Below, in pieces: positions 8,026 through 17,567 of a stretch of DNA of 45,267 bases. The notes beneath the pieces are model-generated. The model was given only the letters and a program-made list of their open reading frames with translations, searched no databases and was not told the DNA's origin. The stretch is from IMG/VR virus record IMGVR_UViG_3300006810_006621, positions 1-45,267 of that record; one strand, 5' to 3'. A program made the translations under genes and the position numbers. This DNA is from a virus. How positions within the stretch are numbered: the stretch's first letter is position 1; each line of letters begins with the position of its first letter.

Positions 8026-11000
8026 CGAATTGTTTATTTTGTAAAAAGAAGTTTAATACATCTTGATTCACAGTGATATCTGCCTTATAGTCAAATTTAT
8101 CATCTGCACTTCCTTGACCTACTATATCATACACTCCTTTAGTCAATTTAGGGATATCTACAATATTGAAGTAAGATACATCAACTTGAGTTGAATTCCC
8201 ATCTTCACCTATAATATCTGTTATCCTGCCACCAATATATTTAGCCTTCATTCCTCTCTCAGCCTGCACTGTTGTAGTTCTATCTATTGTCTCCATACCA
8301 ATGCTGATATCCTGACTTACCTGAGTCACATAAAACACCTCATCTGTAGGTCTGAAATAGATGTAATTACCCACTTTAATTCTTCTATCTCCATTCATTG
8401 TGATAGTTCCCTCTCTAGTGAATGGTAGGTGTATATTTGTCTCAACTAAGAAGGCCAGCTCCTGAGATGCCTGCTCTGCAAATAGATCTATGTTATCTTC
8501 AGTATTTTTATCACTGAAGAATTTATAATTTGAGTAGTTGGATACTGCTGACAATCTTCTGTTACCTATCACCTGTGCCAGTCCATCAAAATACAATGCT
8601 GGAACATGGCCTAATGTCTGATTGGCTCCTGCAAAATTACCTCTTTGCTCTACTTGATACCATGCATACCCCTTTGATGACATCCTGAGTGTATCTGAGA
8701 TCACATCATCTTCATTGATATTGATGATCTTTGGATACTTAGAAGATGTCACTGTCACCTCATCCAATTCATTCACTGCACCTCCACCAAATACTGTAGG
8801 TTTTTCTGAATTACTTTCACCTGATTCTTGTGCTCTCTTCTGCTCTTTCTCTCTCAACTTTTCTCTATACCTATTTAGAGTTTCTCCTTCTGCTCCACCT
8901 GAATTGGAAGATTGCTCTCCTATGAATGGCTGAAAATCTTCATCTACATCACTAGGTAGTTCTTTATATGCTTCAAATACTGCCTCCTGTGTGAATGGAG
9001 GTTTTCTTGCTATCATCCAGAATCTATCTCCATATGTATCTGTGAAGAATTCTACAAATGGATCTTGACATACCTTCAGTATGAGATCAAATATAGATCC
9101 ATCTGGATTTGATATTGAATCATCTACCACTCTTAGATCTGTAATGGATGAATCGATAAATGCACTCATGATCTGCCAGATGCCTTTTACTTCTGATTTT
9201 ATAGTCTCCCTACCCTCTTCTCCCCACTTTGATCGATATGTTATAGTAGTCTTATCCTCAAATGCATTAAATACATCATCAGGAACATATCCAATGGTAG
9301 CTATCCTACTAAATATAAATTCTAAACTATCCTTTATTGATCTGGCTGTTATGGCTGATATCTCTTGGAATTGACCTCCCATATACCTCCCATTTTTAAA
9401 TGGCTGATCTCCATAAATTGAAGATGCATGTCCTATTGAAAATGGATTGAAGTAAGCATTATCATCCTCCAATACTGACATGAGGCTTTTACCTCTCACT
9501 GCCACTGAGATCTCATTTGTGGATCCTGTAGAGCTCACAGCTACATGATCAACTAATCCTATCATATCATACCACTTACCATCTATGTCATCATCAATAG
9601 CTCCATCTATTTTAAGTTTTTCATATGAGATAAATACAAGATCATTCTTACCTATAATCCTCTGGTAGTAAGGAATGTTTCTTTTGAATTCTGAGGCTAC
9701 ATCTCCCTGCTCTGAGAATGCAATTTCCTTATTGACATTTGACATCAATACATCATCATCTCCAGAGGTTACAATTAACTTCTCTACAGATGCAGATTTA
9801 TTATCAACCTCATCCTTTGCTAACTCATACCCAACTCCACTTAGATCAATGCTAAAATCACCTCCAGTCTTTATATGATTTGAGATGCTACATAGTCCAA
9901 TATCCTTAGTGATATCTATAAACCCTATTGAATCCTCTGATCTCTCTAAGTACTTAGCTCTACTCCACAGAAATACTCTTACCTGTGGCCTGATATCTTT
10001 TGCTGTGACTCCTCTGTTCTTGTATGCTGGCACAAAACCCGGATCGACTGTCAACTCCCTCAATATTTGAGGAAAGTATTCATTTACATTAACCTTAGTA
10101 GATGTAAGATTGCTCTCATATTTATCTCTAATGTTTATTTTAGAAACTTCTATAATAATAACAACTCCTTCACTTAATGGGTATGCTACCCCACTAGCAT
10201 AACTGTCATCATCACCATTATTATATCTCTTCTCCTCAATAGTCAGAGCCTCATATGCCCTCTTATTATTACTCTTACCTTTATACTCAAAATCTTTCAA
10301 GTCATCAGATGTCATGTCATAGGCTATAAACGTAGCATCTAGAACTAAATCTGAGAATGTTTGATGTCCACTATTTTTAGGAAGTGTATATTTTATGACT
10401 TTAACACCACTATCTTCAATCCCTTCTTGATGCCTTTTAGTTGCATCATTAGCTACCTCCTCCTCATCATCTTCAATTGGATCTTCACACTCTGGCATTT
10501 CACCCTTAGTCCATAATGCATATCTGTAAGATCCAAAAGTCTGAGCTCTACTCTCACCATCACCATCACCTCTGGTATCAATATGAATAAACCATTTAGC
10601 TCCCTTGCCATATAAACCAAATCCTCCAGCTCCTGCATCTAATAATGTTGTAAGTAATGTATCTTGATTCCTAATTGCACATGCTATTACCTTCCATGCC
10701 TCTTTTGGTTGAGGCCCTATGAATGCAAAGTCCATGGCTATCCCTTTCACATGAACACCTGATGCTCCTGTATGAGAGATCTCTAAGTTGTATGCTGGAG
10801 TTCTCTTTGTGGATGTAACCACTAGAGTATTACCTGCACCTATTTCATCATCTACATAATCCTGTATGATCTGAGCTATCTTAGGTAATCTAGCATCTAT
10901 AGAGTGAGTATCTGGAACTTTATTGGCAGAGTTAGCCTTCTTCCCATGAAAATTCTCTTCATGGAATCTGGTAGGAGATATTAAATCCCTTACATCCTTA

Positions 11001-11026
11001 GTTACTTCTATCCAAGTTCTTGCCAT
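8018..11026 (-). CDS. tail hub protein with N-terminal M15 peptidase-like domain
   Basis: 1002 residues. Residues ~1-175 look like an M15 (D-Ala-D-Ala carboxypeptidase/VanY-type) domain: TSTKRTPAYN, then S-G-V-H-V-K-G-I-A-M-D (His92, Asp99) and later WFIHIDTR (His148), the usual HxxGxAxD plus HxD zinc and catalytic pattern. An acidic linker (~178-195) follows. The remainder resembles a hub (gp27/gpD-like) with beta domains (HIKTGGDFSIDLSG, GLVDHVAVSSTGSTNEISVAVRGKSL) and a late OB-like part (IKVGNYIYFRPTDEVFYVTQVS). It follows the tape measure and overlaps the spike gene, so it is probably the central hub. The peptidase could open peptidoglycan during infection. Confidence 0.78.
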   Translation of the reverse strand: MARTWIEVTKDVRDLISPTRFHEENFHGKKANSANKVPDTHSIDARLPKIAQIIQDYVDDEIGAGNTLVVTSTKRTPAYNLEISHTGASGVHVKGIAMDFAFIGPQPKEAWKVIACAIRNQDTLLTTLLDAGAGGFGLYGKGAKWFIHIDTRGDGDGESRAQTFGSYRYALWTKGEMPECEDPIEDDEEEVANDATKRHQEGIEDSGVKVIKYTLPKNSGHQTFSDLVLDATFIAYDMTSDDLKDFEYKGKSNNKRAYEALTIEEKRYNNGDDDSYASGVAYPLSEGVVIIIEVSKINIRDKYESNLTSTKVNVNEYFPQILRELTVDPGFVPAYKNRGVTAKDIRPQVRVFLWSRAKYLERSEDSIGFIDITKDIGLCSISNHIKTGGDFSIDLSGVGYELAKDEVDNKSASVEKLIVTSGDDDVLMSNVNKEIAFSEQGDVASEFKRNIPYYQRIIGKNDLVFISYEKLKIDGAIDDDIDGKWYDMIGLVDHVAVSSTGSTNEISVAVRGKSLMSVLEDDNAYFNPFSIGHASSIYGDQPFKNGRYMGGQFQEISAITARSIKDSLEFIFSRIATIGYVPDDVFNAFEDKTTITYRSKWGEEGRETIKSEVKGIWQIMSAFIDSSITDLRVVDDSISNPDGSIFDLILKVCQDPFVEFFTDTYGDRFWMIARKPPFTQEAVFEAYKELPSDVDEDFQPFIGEQSSNSGGAEGETLNRYREKLREKEQKRAQESGESNSEKPTVFGGGAVNELDEVTVTSSKYPKIININEDDVISDTLRMSSKGYAWYQVEQRGNFAGANQTLGHVPALYFDGLAQVIGNRRLSAVSNYSNYKFFSDKNTEDNIDLFAEQASQELAFLVETNIHLPFTREGTITMNGDRRIKVGNYIYFRPTDEVFYVTQVSQDISIGMETIDRTTTVQAERGMKAKYIGGRITDIIGEDGNSTQVDVSYFNIVDIPKLTKGVYDIVGQGSADDKFDYKADITVNQDVLNFFLQNKQFDA

Positions 11027-11033
11027 TATTATT

Positions 11034-12752
11034 TTAGTATGATGTCATAAGTGCCTTCAATATAGGCCCTAGAGCAGTATTCATTCCAGAAGTCCCAGCT
11101 GAAATATTAAAAATAGCCTCTTTAATACTATCCCAGTCACTCTCCATATTCTTCATCATAGCATCTTTATCTGAAGTGGCTCCTTTAGCCTTCTCCATCA
11201 ATTTAATGTCCTTAGTTTCAGCTTCCACCCCTAAGCTGCCAAGACTCACATTACCTTTAAGCATTTTAATGATATCTGATTTATTCATAGATCCTCCTGT
11301 CATCTGATCCATAAGAATAGCCTTAGAATTCAAATCACCACCTGTCCCCTTCACATAATCCATCATTCCAGCTCCAAATCCTTCAGCTCCAAGTCCCTTC
11401 TCCATCTCAGCCTGTAGCTCAAAATAAGACATATTTGGGTTCAACTTCCTAAGAATATCCATTTTTATTGCTTGTACTTCTGGGCCTCCCTGATTTGCAA
11501 GACCTCCACTTAAAGATTGTATAGTTGATGCAGCATAGTCATCTCTTTTAAATGCACCACCTAAACCTTCTAATTGACTTCTTACATTCAACCACTCATT
11601 ACCACCTCCTGTAAACCCAGTCCTAGTGAATTGCTGCTCTTGAAATTGAGCATATGATTGAGCTAACTCATTCATACGAGTCATATCAGTGTTTTTATCG
11701 CCAAAGGCTCCTGTACCAAACATTGTAGAGAAGATCCTTTGAGTAGTTTGAGCAGCAGTATCATCTTTATCCAAAACTCTTGTAAGCCTCTCTAAGGTGT
11801 TTACTGTTCCCTGCTCCATACCAAGACCTCTTCTTAGAGATAGTCCCTGTATTGTTCTATTATTATCCTCAGTGACTCCTCTGGAGCCTCCATAAGCTCT
11901 AGTTCCTGATGTTAGTTGTTGGAAGTATTCCTCTTTACCAAATCCAAGGGATTGAGCTGAAGATCCATCTCCATTATACATCCACTTATTATATAAACCT
12001 GATCCCCTACCAGCTCCTGTATATGTAGATAGGAAGTTATTATTCTGACCTGATATAGCTGAGTAGTCTGTTAATCCAACCTCTCTATCTCTACCAGCAT
12101 CCCATCCACCTTTAAGAAGTTTGAGATAAGATCCTATTGCCACTCCTGCTATTCCTAATGCAGCTAACCCTCCTACACCACCTCTCATTATTCCCATGGC
12201 ACTTGGGCCACCACCACCACCTTTACCTTTACCTTGGATCTCTCTTAGTTTAAGTTCATGAAGTGCTGACTTTTGGCCTGCTCCACCACCTGTCACTATT
12301 TGCTTTAACTGCTCAGTAGTTTGCTGAGACATATCAACATTTGAATCTACAATAGACTCATCACCATCTTTAATGGCTGCTAAAATATCTCTGAGTACAA
12401 GGATCCCTTCTTTATCAGATCTGGTATCCTTAGCTAGTTCTTGAAATTTCTTACCGAATTCTTTATCTACATCCTTCTTACCTTCTACTGTAGTAACCTT
12501 AGATCTGGCTACATCTCTCTGCTCATACAGCTCATTCTTTCTTTTTTCAGCATCCATCCTATTCATTCTCTGAAGAAGATTGATCTGCTTCTCATAAGCA
12601 GCTATAACCTTAGTAGCTGATTGCTCAGTTTTCATGGCACCAGCAATAGACTCTCTAGTTACCTCTTCTGCCTGCTGCTGTACTCTACTTAGCTTCTGAG
12701 AAACTTCATCTGTTCTTGCTGAAAATACTACTTCCCTACGTGTGCTGCTCAT
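11034..12752 (-). CDS. tail tape measure protein (short)
   Basis: 572 residues. The N-terminal ~130 residues are a charged coiled coil (VSQKLSRVQQQAEEVTRES, INLLQRMNRMDAEKRKNEL). A Gly-rich hydrophobic segment follows at ~185-215 (GGVGGLAALGIAGVAIGSY), a common feature of tape measures that interact with membrane on DNA entry. The rest is Gly/Ser/Gln-rich with helical blocks. Position between chaperone-like ORFs and the hub gene is the canonical tape-measure slot. At 572 residues it would set a rather short tail by the usual residue-to-length rule. The tape-measure call is mainly positional. Confidence 0.7.
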   Translation of the reverse strand: MSSTRREVVFSARTDEVSQKLSRVQQQAEEVTRESIAGAMKTEQSATKVIAAYEKQINLLQRMNRMDAEKRKNELYEQRDVARSKVTTVEGKKDVDKEFGKKFQELAKDTRSDKEGILVLRDILAAIKDGDESIVDSNVDMSQQTTEQLKQIVTGGGAGQKSALHELKLREIQGKGKGGGGGPSAMGIMRGGVGGLAALGIAGVAIGSYLKLLKGGWDAGRDREVGLTDYSAISGQNNNFLSTYTGAGRGSGLYNKWMYNGDGSSAQSLGFGKEEYFQQLTSGTRAYGGSRGVTEDNNRTIQGLSLRRGLGMEQGTVNTLERLTRVLDKDDTAAQTTQRIFSTMFGTGAFGDKNTDMTRMNELAQSYAQFQEQQFTRTGFTGGGNEWLNVRSQLEGLGGAFKRDDYAASTIQSLSGGLANQGGPEVQAIKMDILRKLNPNMSYFELQAEMEKGLGAEGFGAGMMDYVKGTGGDLNSKAILMDQMTGGSMNKSDIIKMLKGNVSLGSLGVEAETKDIKLMEKAKGATSDKDAMMKNMESDWDSIKEAIFNISAGTSGMNTALGPILKALMTSY

Positions 12753-12756
12753 AGTT

Positions 12757-13161
12757 TTATATTGTTATACTACCATCATCATTCTTCTTGATATTAGTAA
12801 TATCTATTTGATCAAATGCCTTATCAATATCATCTTGAGATACCTTACTCACACTTCTCTTAGTCTTGAAGTACTTCCCTCTACCTGCTTCATAAGAAAT
12901 AGTTGGATCCTTCTTCTTATGCAATTCACCTTCAATTGCATGTCTTATAGCTAAATCCTGACCTAACTCTATCATCATATCAACTGGATTTAAAGATCTA
13001 TGTAATTCAGAATTAAATGGGATATTATGTTTTTCTCTGTATACTTTATCCAGTGGAAATGTATAACTCCATAAAATAACAAATTCAGAGATGGAAATGT
13101 CACCTAACACTCCGTCTCTGAATAATTGCTTCTTACCTTTCCTTTCTTTAAGACTTATCAT
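12757..13161 (-). CDS. second tail-assembly chaperone-like ORF
   Basis: 134 residues, charged (MISLKERKGKKQLFRDG, then FVILWSYTFPLDKV, VDMMIELGQDLAIRHAIEGEL). Its ATG lies inside the end of the upstream ORF, giving a 14-base overlap in a different frame. Two small overlapping ORFs between tail tube and tape measure are the hallmark of the G/GT-type tail chaperone pair, whose second part is often made by frameshifting. Here the second ORF has its own ATG, so coupled re-initiation is the simpler reading. No homology beyond position is claimed. Confidence 0.65.
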   Translation of the reverse strand: MISLKERKGKKQLFRDGVLGDISISEFVILWSYTFPLDKVYREKHNIPFNSELHRSLNPVDMMIELGQDLAIRHAIEGELHKKKDPTISYEAGRGKYFKTKRSVSKVSQDDIDKAFDQIDITNIKKNDDGSITI

Positions 13162-13543
13162 CCTTCTTCTCTATCAAAGAATCAGTGATGGAACTCCATA
13201 CTTTAGTTAGGTCTTTTGAATACTTACTATACCATGGGTGAACTGTTTCATGATACCCCTTATATAAGTCAAGTATATCAAATGGATCTAGCTTTGACCA
13301 ATTATCCACCTTTAGATCTGTTATTACCTCTGGACATAAAGAGCTCAATACTGCTATCATATCCACTATGTCTAGTGACATGACTCCCACCTCATCTAAA
13401 TTACGGACAATCTGCCCATAATTACCTCTGGTTATTTGTGCCTTCATAGTCTGTATGTCTAACAACTGACCTATATCAGGCTTATTTATGGTATAGGTGT
13501 TTCCACCTGCCTCAAAAATACACTCTTTGCTCACTGTACTCAT
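13148..13543 (-). CDS. first tail-assembly chaperone-like ORF
   Basis: 131 residues. Start MSTVSKECIFEAGGNTYTINKPDIGQ has the beta-hairpin pattern often seen at the N-terminus of tail assembly chaperones (short strand, G/N turn, strand). It is followed by helices (LLDIQTMKAQI, LDIVDMIAVLSSLCPEVI). It lies between the tube gene and tape measure and overlaps the next ORF by 14 bases. Inferred to bind the tape measure during tail assembly. ATG start; no Shine-Dalgarno. Confidence 0.65.
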   Translation of the reverse strand: MSTVSKECIFEAGGNTYTINKPDIGQLLDIQTMKAQITRGNYGQIVRNLDEVGVMSLDIVDMIAVLSSLCPEVITDLKVDNWSKLDPFDILDLYKGYHETVHPWYSKYSKDLTKVWSSITDSLIEKKDDKS

Positions 13544-13571
13544 AATTCTCTCTTTTTACGATTATTACTAT

Positions 13572-14060
13572 TTACCCTCCCACTCCTGAAATTAGGATTG
13601 GTGTCTTGTATGTGAAATCTTGATTCCTTCCAGCTACCTGCCCTTCAGAAAGATCGATTGACTCTCTCTCCATGAATGCACCTTTAACTGTCAAGTGCTC
13701 AACCCACTTCCCAACTCTAAGGCCATTAGGATCCACTGAATCCTCAATCCTTTTAAGAAGTACTATGTCCACACCTTTATTGTCTAAAACAATATTGTCT
13801 ATGAATTCTCTGATGGAGTCTGTTCTTCTGTTGGTAGCACCCGGGATTCCTGATTCATCATAAGATATCTCATAAAATCCTGCTGTACAAGTTCCACTCC
13901 ACTGAGTCATTGGTAGCTCTTGAGGTGTTGCCTCTCCAAGACCATAAACAGTCACCCTTCTAAAAGTCTCTGTAACTGTTATATTCTTCATCCTACCTAC
14001 CACGTTTCCATTAACCTTGATTAATGCTATGGGTGCTGTTAATGATAATGATTCTGCCAT
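13572..14060 (-). CDS. tail tube protein
   Basis: 162 residues, the usual size for a myovirus tube subunit. It is beta-rich: IALIKVNGNVVGRMKNITVTE, RVTVYGLGEATPQELP, then WSGTCTAGFYEI and a long helix-containing loop IREFIDN. The pattern 'G.v.g.mk.i.v.e....r..v.g.g...p......g.~G' is typical of XkdM/T4 gp19-like tubes. It is encoded directly after the sheath, as expected, so its product would stack as hexamers inside the sheath. Start 20 bases after the sheath stop. Confidence 0.8.
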   Translation of the reverse strand: MAESLSLTAPIALIKVNGNVVGRMKNITVTETFRRVTVYGLGEATPQELPMTQWSGTCTAGFYEISYDESGIPGATNRRTDSIREFIDNIVLDNKGVDIVLLKRIEDSVDPNGLRVGKWVEHLTVKGAFMERESIDLSEGQVAGRNQDFTYKTPILISGVGG

Positions 14061-14079
14061 TTTTATATAATATTAATTT

Positions 14080-15723
14080 TTAGCTCAATCCTGATGTGTC
14101 ATCCAGAATTCTAGCTGTTAAGAAAATCTTATTAACTTCATAATTTGGATTTATTCCAAACTGGATTTTATATGCATCAGAGTCTATCTCTACAGTTACA
14201 TCACTGGAACTGATGATCAAGTTATCTACTGTATTAGTAGCTTCAACATCCTTCAGGTAGTTAACTACCCAAACTCTGACAGTTTCACTGTCTATTGTGT
14301 TTCTATTAGGGCCTGAAACTTGATTTCCAAGTAGGTCTAATATAGCTTGTTTCTTCATTCCAGCCAATAGCTCTCTCATGATTCTCACAAGTGAGATCTG
14401 GTGAGTACTTCCATCAGAATTAACAACAAATGTGTTAAGCTGAACTGTATTGACTCCTTGAACAATTGAAAAGAATTCTAGCTCAGGAGCATATTTCGTC
14501 ATCAAAACTCCTGCATCTAATCCAATAGAAACTTCCTGATCTGTTAATGAATGAGCCTCCCCTGATATTGAAATACCTTTGAATGTTGGAGGTGTCTGAG
14601 GATCTAATCCTGCTAAACGACCTGTTACCAGTGCTGCTTTGTACAGTGCATCTTTTAGTCTTAGTGGGTTTACAAGATCACCCGGATTGCTTACATAGCA
14701 CCCACCATGAACCACAACCACATTCTGAGAGTTATGTGCTGTTGCTGCTGCTACTGATTGAGATGCAAAAGTTCCACTTGTTGCTCCACCACCAATTACA
14801 TACATTGCTGGATCATTCATCTCAGTATCTAAGTAAGCTGCAATCTTATTAGGATCTACTGAAGTAGCATTACCTGCTTGATCTTCCATTAAGATGAAAT
14901 TAATATTCACATCTTTAATTGCTGTAAGTGCAGCAGTGACTTGAGCTGTATCATACGCTGATGTACCACCTGAGAATAAGTTATTACCTAAAAGAGTAGT
15001 TAAATCTCCTGCTACAATAGCTCCTGTGAATGCTGCTCCTGTTACAATTGTGAAATTGTTGACAAAATCAATATCGTTAACTGCCCAAAGTAGCATACCT
15101 TCCACTGTATCTTCCTCACTAGATTGAGCAATTAATGTTGGACTAGTATCTACCTCTGCTATATTGTTGTATGAATTGCCATTACTGTCATTACCTACAA
15201 ATGAGCCTCTCCAGAACTTCATTATGAATTTAGCTGGATCATTTACACCAGCTGTTAAAGTAATTGCATACCCTTTGGTTAAAAGATCTGTTGCTCCTTC
15301 TACACCATTTCCTGAAATACCTTCATTCAATAGTCCAAATTCTAATGTAGGATTTGATGCTATTGCTAGGACTGCAGTTGCAGCCACTGTTGTTAATGCT
15401 CTTGTATACACAATATTAGATGCTCCATTTATTTTAGATCCAAAAGGTCTAAATAATGGAACTGCCATATCATACCATTGACCACCACCAATCCACTTCT
15501 GGAATTGAGTGATACTGGTGAATGTGTAAAATGAATCTTTCCCTGTTGTTGCTTCTCCAGCAATCCCTGCTCCATTTCCATGAACTGAGAGAGGATCTTT
15601 GTCAATAATTAGTACAGTACCACTGTCTAATTCTAATCTAGGATTGTTAACTCCACTTTCTACAGTACCGAATACTCCGGGTTTGTCAACCTTCTTTCCT
15701 CCAAATATAAAACTAGTAGCCAT
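14080..15723 (-). CDS. contractile tail sheath protein
   Basis: 547 residues. N-terminus MATSFIFGGKKVDKPGVFG is sheath-like (the 'kPGvy' handle segment). The C-terminal third carries the conserved sheath core: FVVNSDGSTHQISLVRIMRELL, TVRVWVVNYLKDVEA, then DAYKIQFGINPNYEVNKIFL. The central ~300 residues form inserted beta domains. Together with the downstream tube gene this establishes a contractile tail. CpG content is higher than in most neighbours though lower than in the capsid gene (e.g. a CGT Arg codon near 14617), consistent with high expression. An AT run (15737-15752) precedes the ATG; no Shine-Dalgarno. Confidence 0.85.
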   Translation of the reverse strand: MATSFIFGGKKVDKPGVFGTVESGVNNPRLELDSGTVLIIDKDPLSVHGNGAGIAGEATTGKDSFYTFTSITQFQKWIGGGQWYDMAVPLFRPFGSKINGASNIVYTRALTTVAATAVLAIASNPTLEFGLLNEGISGNGVEGATDLLTKGYAITLTAGVNDPAKFIMKFWRGSFVGNDSNGNSYNNIAEVDTSPTLIAQSSEEDTVEGMLLWAVNDIDFVNNFTIVTGAAFTGAIVAGDLTTLLGNNLFSGGTSAYDTAQVTAALTAIKDVNINFILMEDQAGNATSVDPNKIAAYLDTEMNDPAMYVIGGGATSGTFASQSVAAATAHNSQNVVVVHGGCYVSNPGDLVNPLRLKDALYKAALVTGRLAGLDPQTPPTFKGISISGEAHSLTDQEVSIGLDAGVLMTKYAPELEFFSIVQGVNTVQLNTFVVNSDGSTHQISLVRIMRELLAGMKKQAILDLLGNQVSGPNRNTIDSETVRVWVVNYLKDVEATNTVDNLIISSSDVTVEIDSDAYKIQFGINPNYEVNKIFLTARILDDTSGLS

Positions 15724-15781
15724 TTATTTTGTTTTTTAATATATATATTTGTTAATATAACAAAATTAAATCAATCTTTCC

Positions 15782-16041
15782 TTACTTCTCTGATATATTT
15801 ACTGCTTTTATAACAGTAGCTTTGACCAAAATGGCCTTCCACTCAGAGAATAATTTCTTCTCACCTCTATATTTTCTGATCACTGCGACTCTATCCAATG
15901 GGTGAATTCCACCATGTAGATCACAAAATCTATCTATAGCACACTCTGTTGTTCTAAAGTAGAAACAACCTCTGGTGTAACCTTTGGAGTAACCTTTGGA
16001 GTACTCTCTACTGGAGTTTCTTTTGTTTGCTTTTTAGCCAT
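15782..16041 (-). pseudogene. small frame-disrupted gene upstream of sheath (or frameshifted CDS)
   Basis: An ATG at 16041, seven bases after the stop of the preceding gene, opens a 35-residue frame (MAKKQTKETPVESTPKVTPK...) that stops at 15934. The -1 frame is open from about 16033 to a TAA at 15782 and encodes convincing protein: CFYFRTTECAIDRFC, DLHGGIHPLDRVAVIRKY, RGEKKLFSEWKAILVKA. Joining both by one -1 shift would give 86 residues. I see no canonical slippery heptamer in the overlap, so an indel (real or sequencing) is at least as likely as programmed shifting. Family unknown. It occupies most of the 324-base space between the tail-terminator candidate and the sheath; the remaining ~60 bases before the sheath are AT-rich. 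Confidence 0.6.
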
Positions 16042-16047
16042 GTCTTT

Positions 16048-16824
16048 TTATTTTAATTCTTCTATAGTAAGTGGTATTTTTGGATCAATAGGATCCTCAT
16101 CATACCCATCCCCTACAGCACCTGATGATAAATCATTTGACCTAGGGAATACAAGGCTACTAAAACTTTCAGTTAAATGGAAGTTAGGAACCACTGCCTC
16201 ATTAGCACTATCAATAATAATGCTCCTGCTGTAAAAATGCTCTCCAGCAGCAGTATCATTCATCTTTAACTCATGCCCTGAGACATGAGGATTCTGGAAC
16301 ATATCCAGTATCAATGTATCAAAGATAGCTAAAATTCCGTACTTTACCAAGAAATACATCAACTGAACTTCAATCCAATTATCTGATGTGAATATTATTG
16401 CTATTCTAGTCTGGTACCTTCTTATTCTTTTCTCATAGAAAGTATTGTCATTAGGATTCTCTGTAGGTATTAAATGGCCATGATTTGTACTTGATACAAA
16501 TCCACCACCAATCCAATTATCCTTCTCCTGTTCTGATGGAGCTGCTATATGCATTGTAGGAACATTCTCCCTGTCCTTATCATAGTAAGATCTTATAGTC
16601 ACTTTTCTAGCATTTCCTGCTACTGTATCAGCCTGTCTAGTGATAAATAGATCTACTGCCTGAGCATATAGATCATACTTACCATTATCATATGATAGGC
16701 CATTAAACATCTGTCCAATTACAGACTCTGTTTTGGTAGTCCTAGCATCATAATCAGCCTTTATCCCTGCCATGAAATTCTGGAGGATTGTTTGCAATTC
16801 TAATTCTTGTATCTTTAATGCCAT
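16048..16824 (-). CDS. tail terminator/completion-like protein
   Basis: 258 residues. Helical start (IQELELQTILQNFMAGIKADY), a mixed alpha/beta middle (RIAIIFTSDNWIEVQLMYFL) and an acidic, Pro-containing C-terminus (DGYDEDPIDPKIPLTIEELK). Position between the neck gene and the sheath matches tail terminator or tail completion proteins, but no family motif is certain. The start overlaps the previous stop by one base (TAATG), so translation is probably coupled to the neck protein. Confidence 0.5.
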   Translation of the reverse strand: MALKIQELELQTILQNFMAGIKADYDARTTKTESVIGQMFNGLSYDNGKYDLYAQAVDLFITRQADTVAGNARKVTIRSYYDKDRENVPTMHIAAPSEQEKDNWIGGGFVSSTNHGHLIPTENPNDNTFYEKRIRRYQTRIAIIFTSDNWIEVQLMYFLVKYGILAIFDTLILDMFQNPHVSGHELKMNDTAAGEHFYSRSIIIDSANEAVVPNFHLTESFSSLVFPRSNDLSSGAVGDGYDEDPIDPKIPLTIEELK

Positions 16825-17567
16825 TATAAACTACTTAAAAAATCATCTATTACTAATTTCATTTTATCTCCCATATCAAAGTTATCCCATGCTTTTTGAG
16901 CTAGATTCTTCTCAGAGAATCCCGGGTGAATAAATGCATCTGGATCACTATTAACACTCACCCTTCTAAAATTTACATAACCTCCAGTTGTTTTCTGCAT
17001 CCCTTCATAAATTGAAGTCCTCTTATTCTTTGGAAGGCTAGATACATCTGTTATTCTTTTTCTTAATGCCTGAGACTTTGGTATATGATACTGCTCTGGT
17101 ATCTGACCTAATTTTAATTGCCTTCCAGCTAATGCCTTAGTAGTCTCATGGATCACTGTTGGCATTACACTTGCAAAGGCCTGACTCTCTCCCAGTGATG
17201 TTGATACTCCAAATCTAAATGGAATTGTCAGCATTGGATCTCCAGACTTGGTATACTTCACCTTATTAGACTGCAGGAATCCTATCTTCATATCAAATGA
17301 ATCAGCTCCCATCTCAATAGCATTGGCTATCCACTCTACAGGATCTAGATAGGCCACTCCTGTAAATCTACCCCTACTTTCAGTCTGGATAGCTCTCTTG
17401 TACATCTCCCTAGTGGATCCTAGGTGCTGATTAGCCTGATTCTCCCACTCCCTTGCATACTCCTGTGTAATAGTTGTTACAGCCAGCTCTCTCAAGTCAT
17501 CTACTTGAGATGCTGCTAAACTGAACTCTTCAGCTAAGGCTCTGGTATCTATTGTTACAGGTATCAT
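16824..17567 (-). CDS. neck / head-tail completion-like protein
   Basis: 247 residues. N-terminal helices (RALAEEFSLAASQVDDLRELA, ITQEYAREWENQANQHL) lead into a mixed region (GVAYLDPVEWIANAIEMGADSFDM) and a basic C-terminal half (SQALRKRITDVSSL, GGYVNFRRVSVNSDPDAFIHPG). This resembles HK97 gp10/Mu gpG-type neck proteins in layout, with helical start and basic beta C-terminus. It follows the connector genes and precedes the tail terminator candidate. Assignment is from order and general style. Confidence 0.5.
   Translation of the reverse strand: MIPVTIDTRALAEEFSLAASQVDDLRELAVTTITQEYAREWENQANQHLGSTREMYKRAIQTESRGRFTGVAYLDPVEWIANAIEMGADSFDMKIGFLQSNKVKYTKSGDPMLTIPFRFGVSTSLGESQAFASVMPTVIHETTKALAGRQLKLGQIPEQYHIPKSQALRKRITDVSSLPKNKRTSIYEGMQKTTGGYVNFRRVSVNSDPDAFIHPGFSEKNLAQKAWDNFDMGDKMKLVIDDFLSSL

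Noticed and set aside
15934-16041. Canonical X-XXY-YYZ slippery site in the frame-disrupted gene
   Set aside because: No heptamer in the overlap lets both tRNAs re-pair; the A-rich run after the ATG would enter a stop in the new frame.
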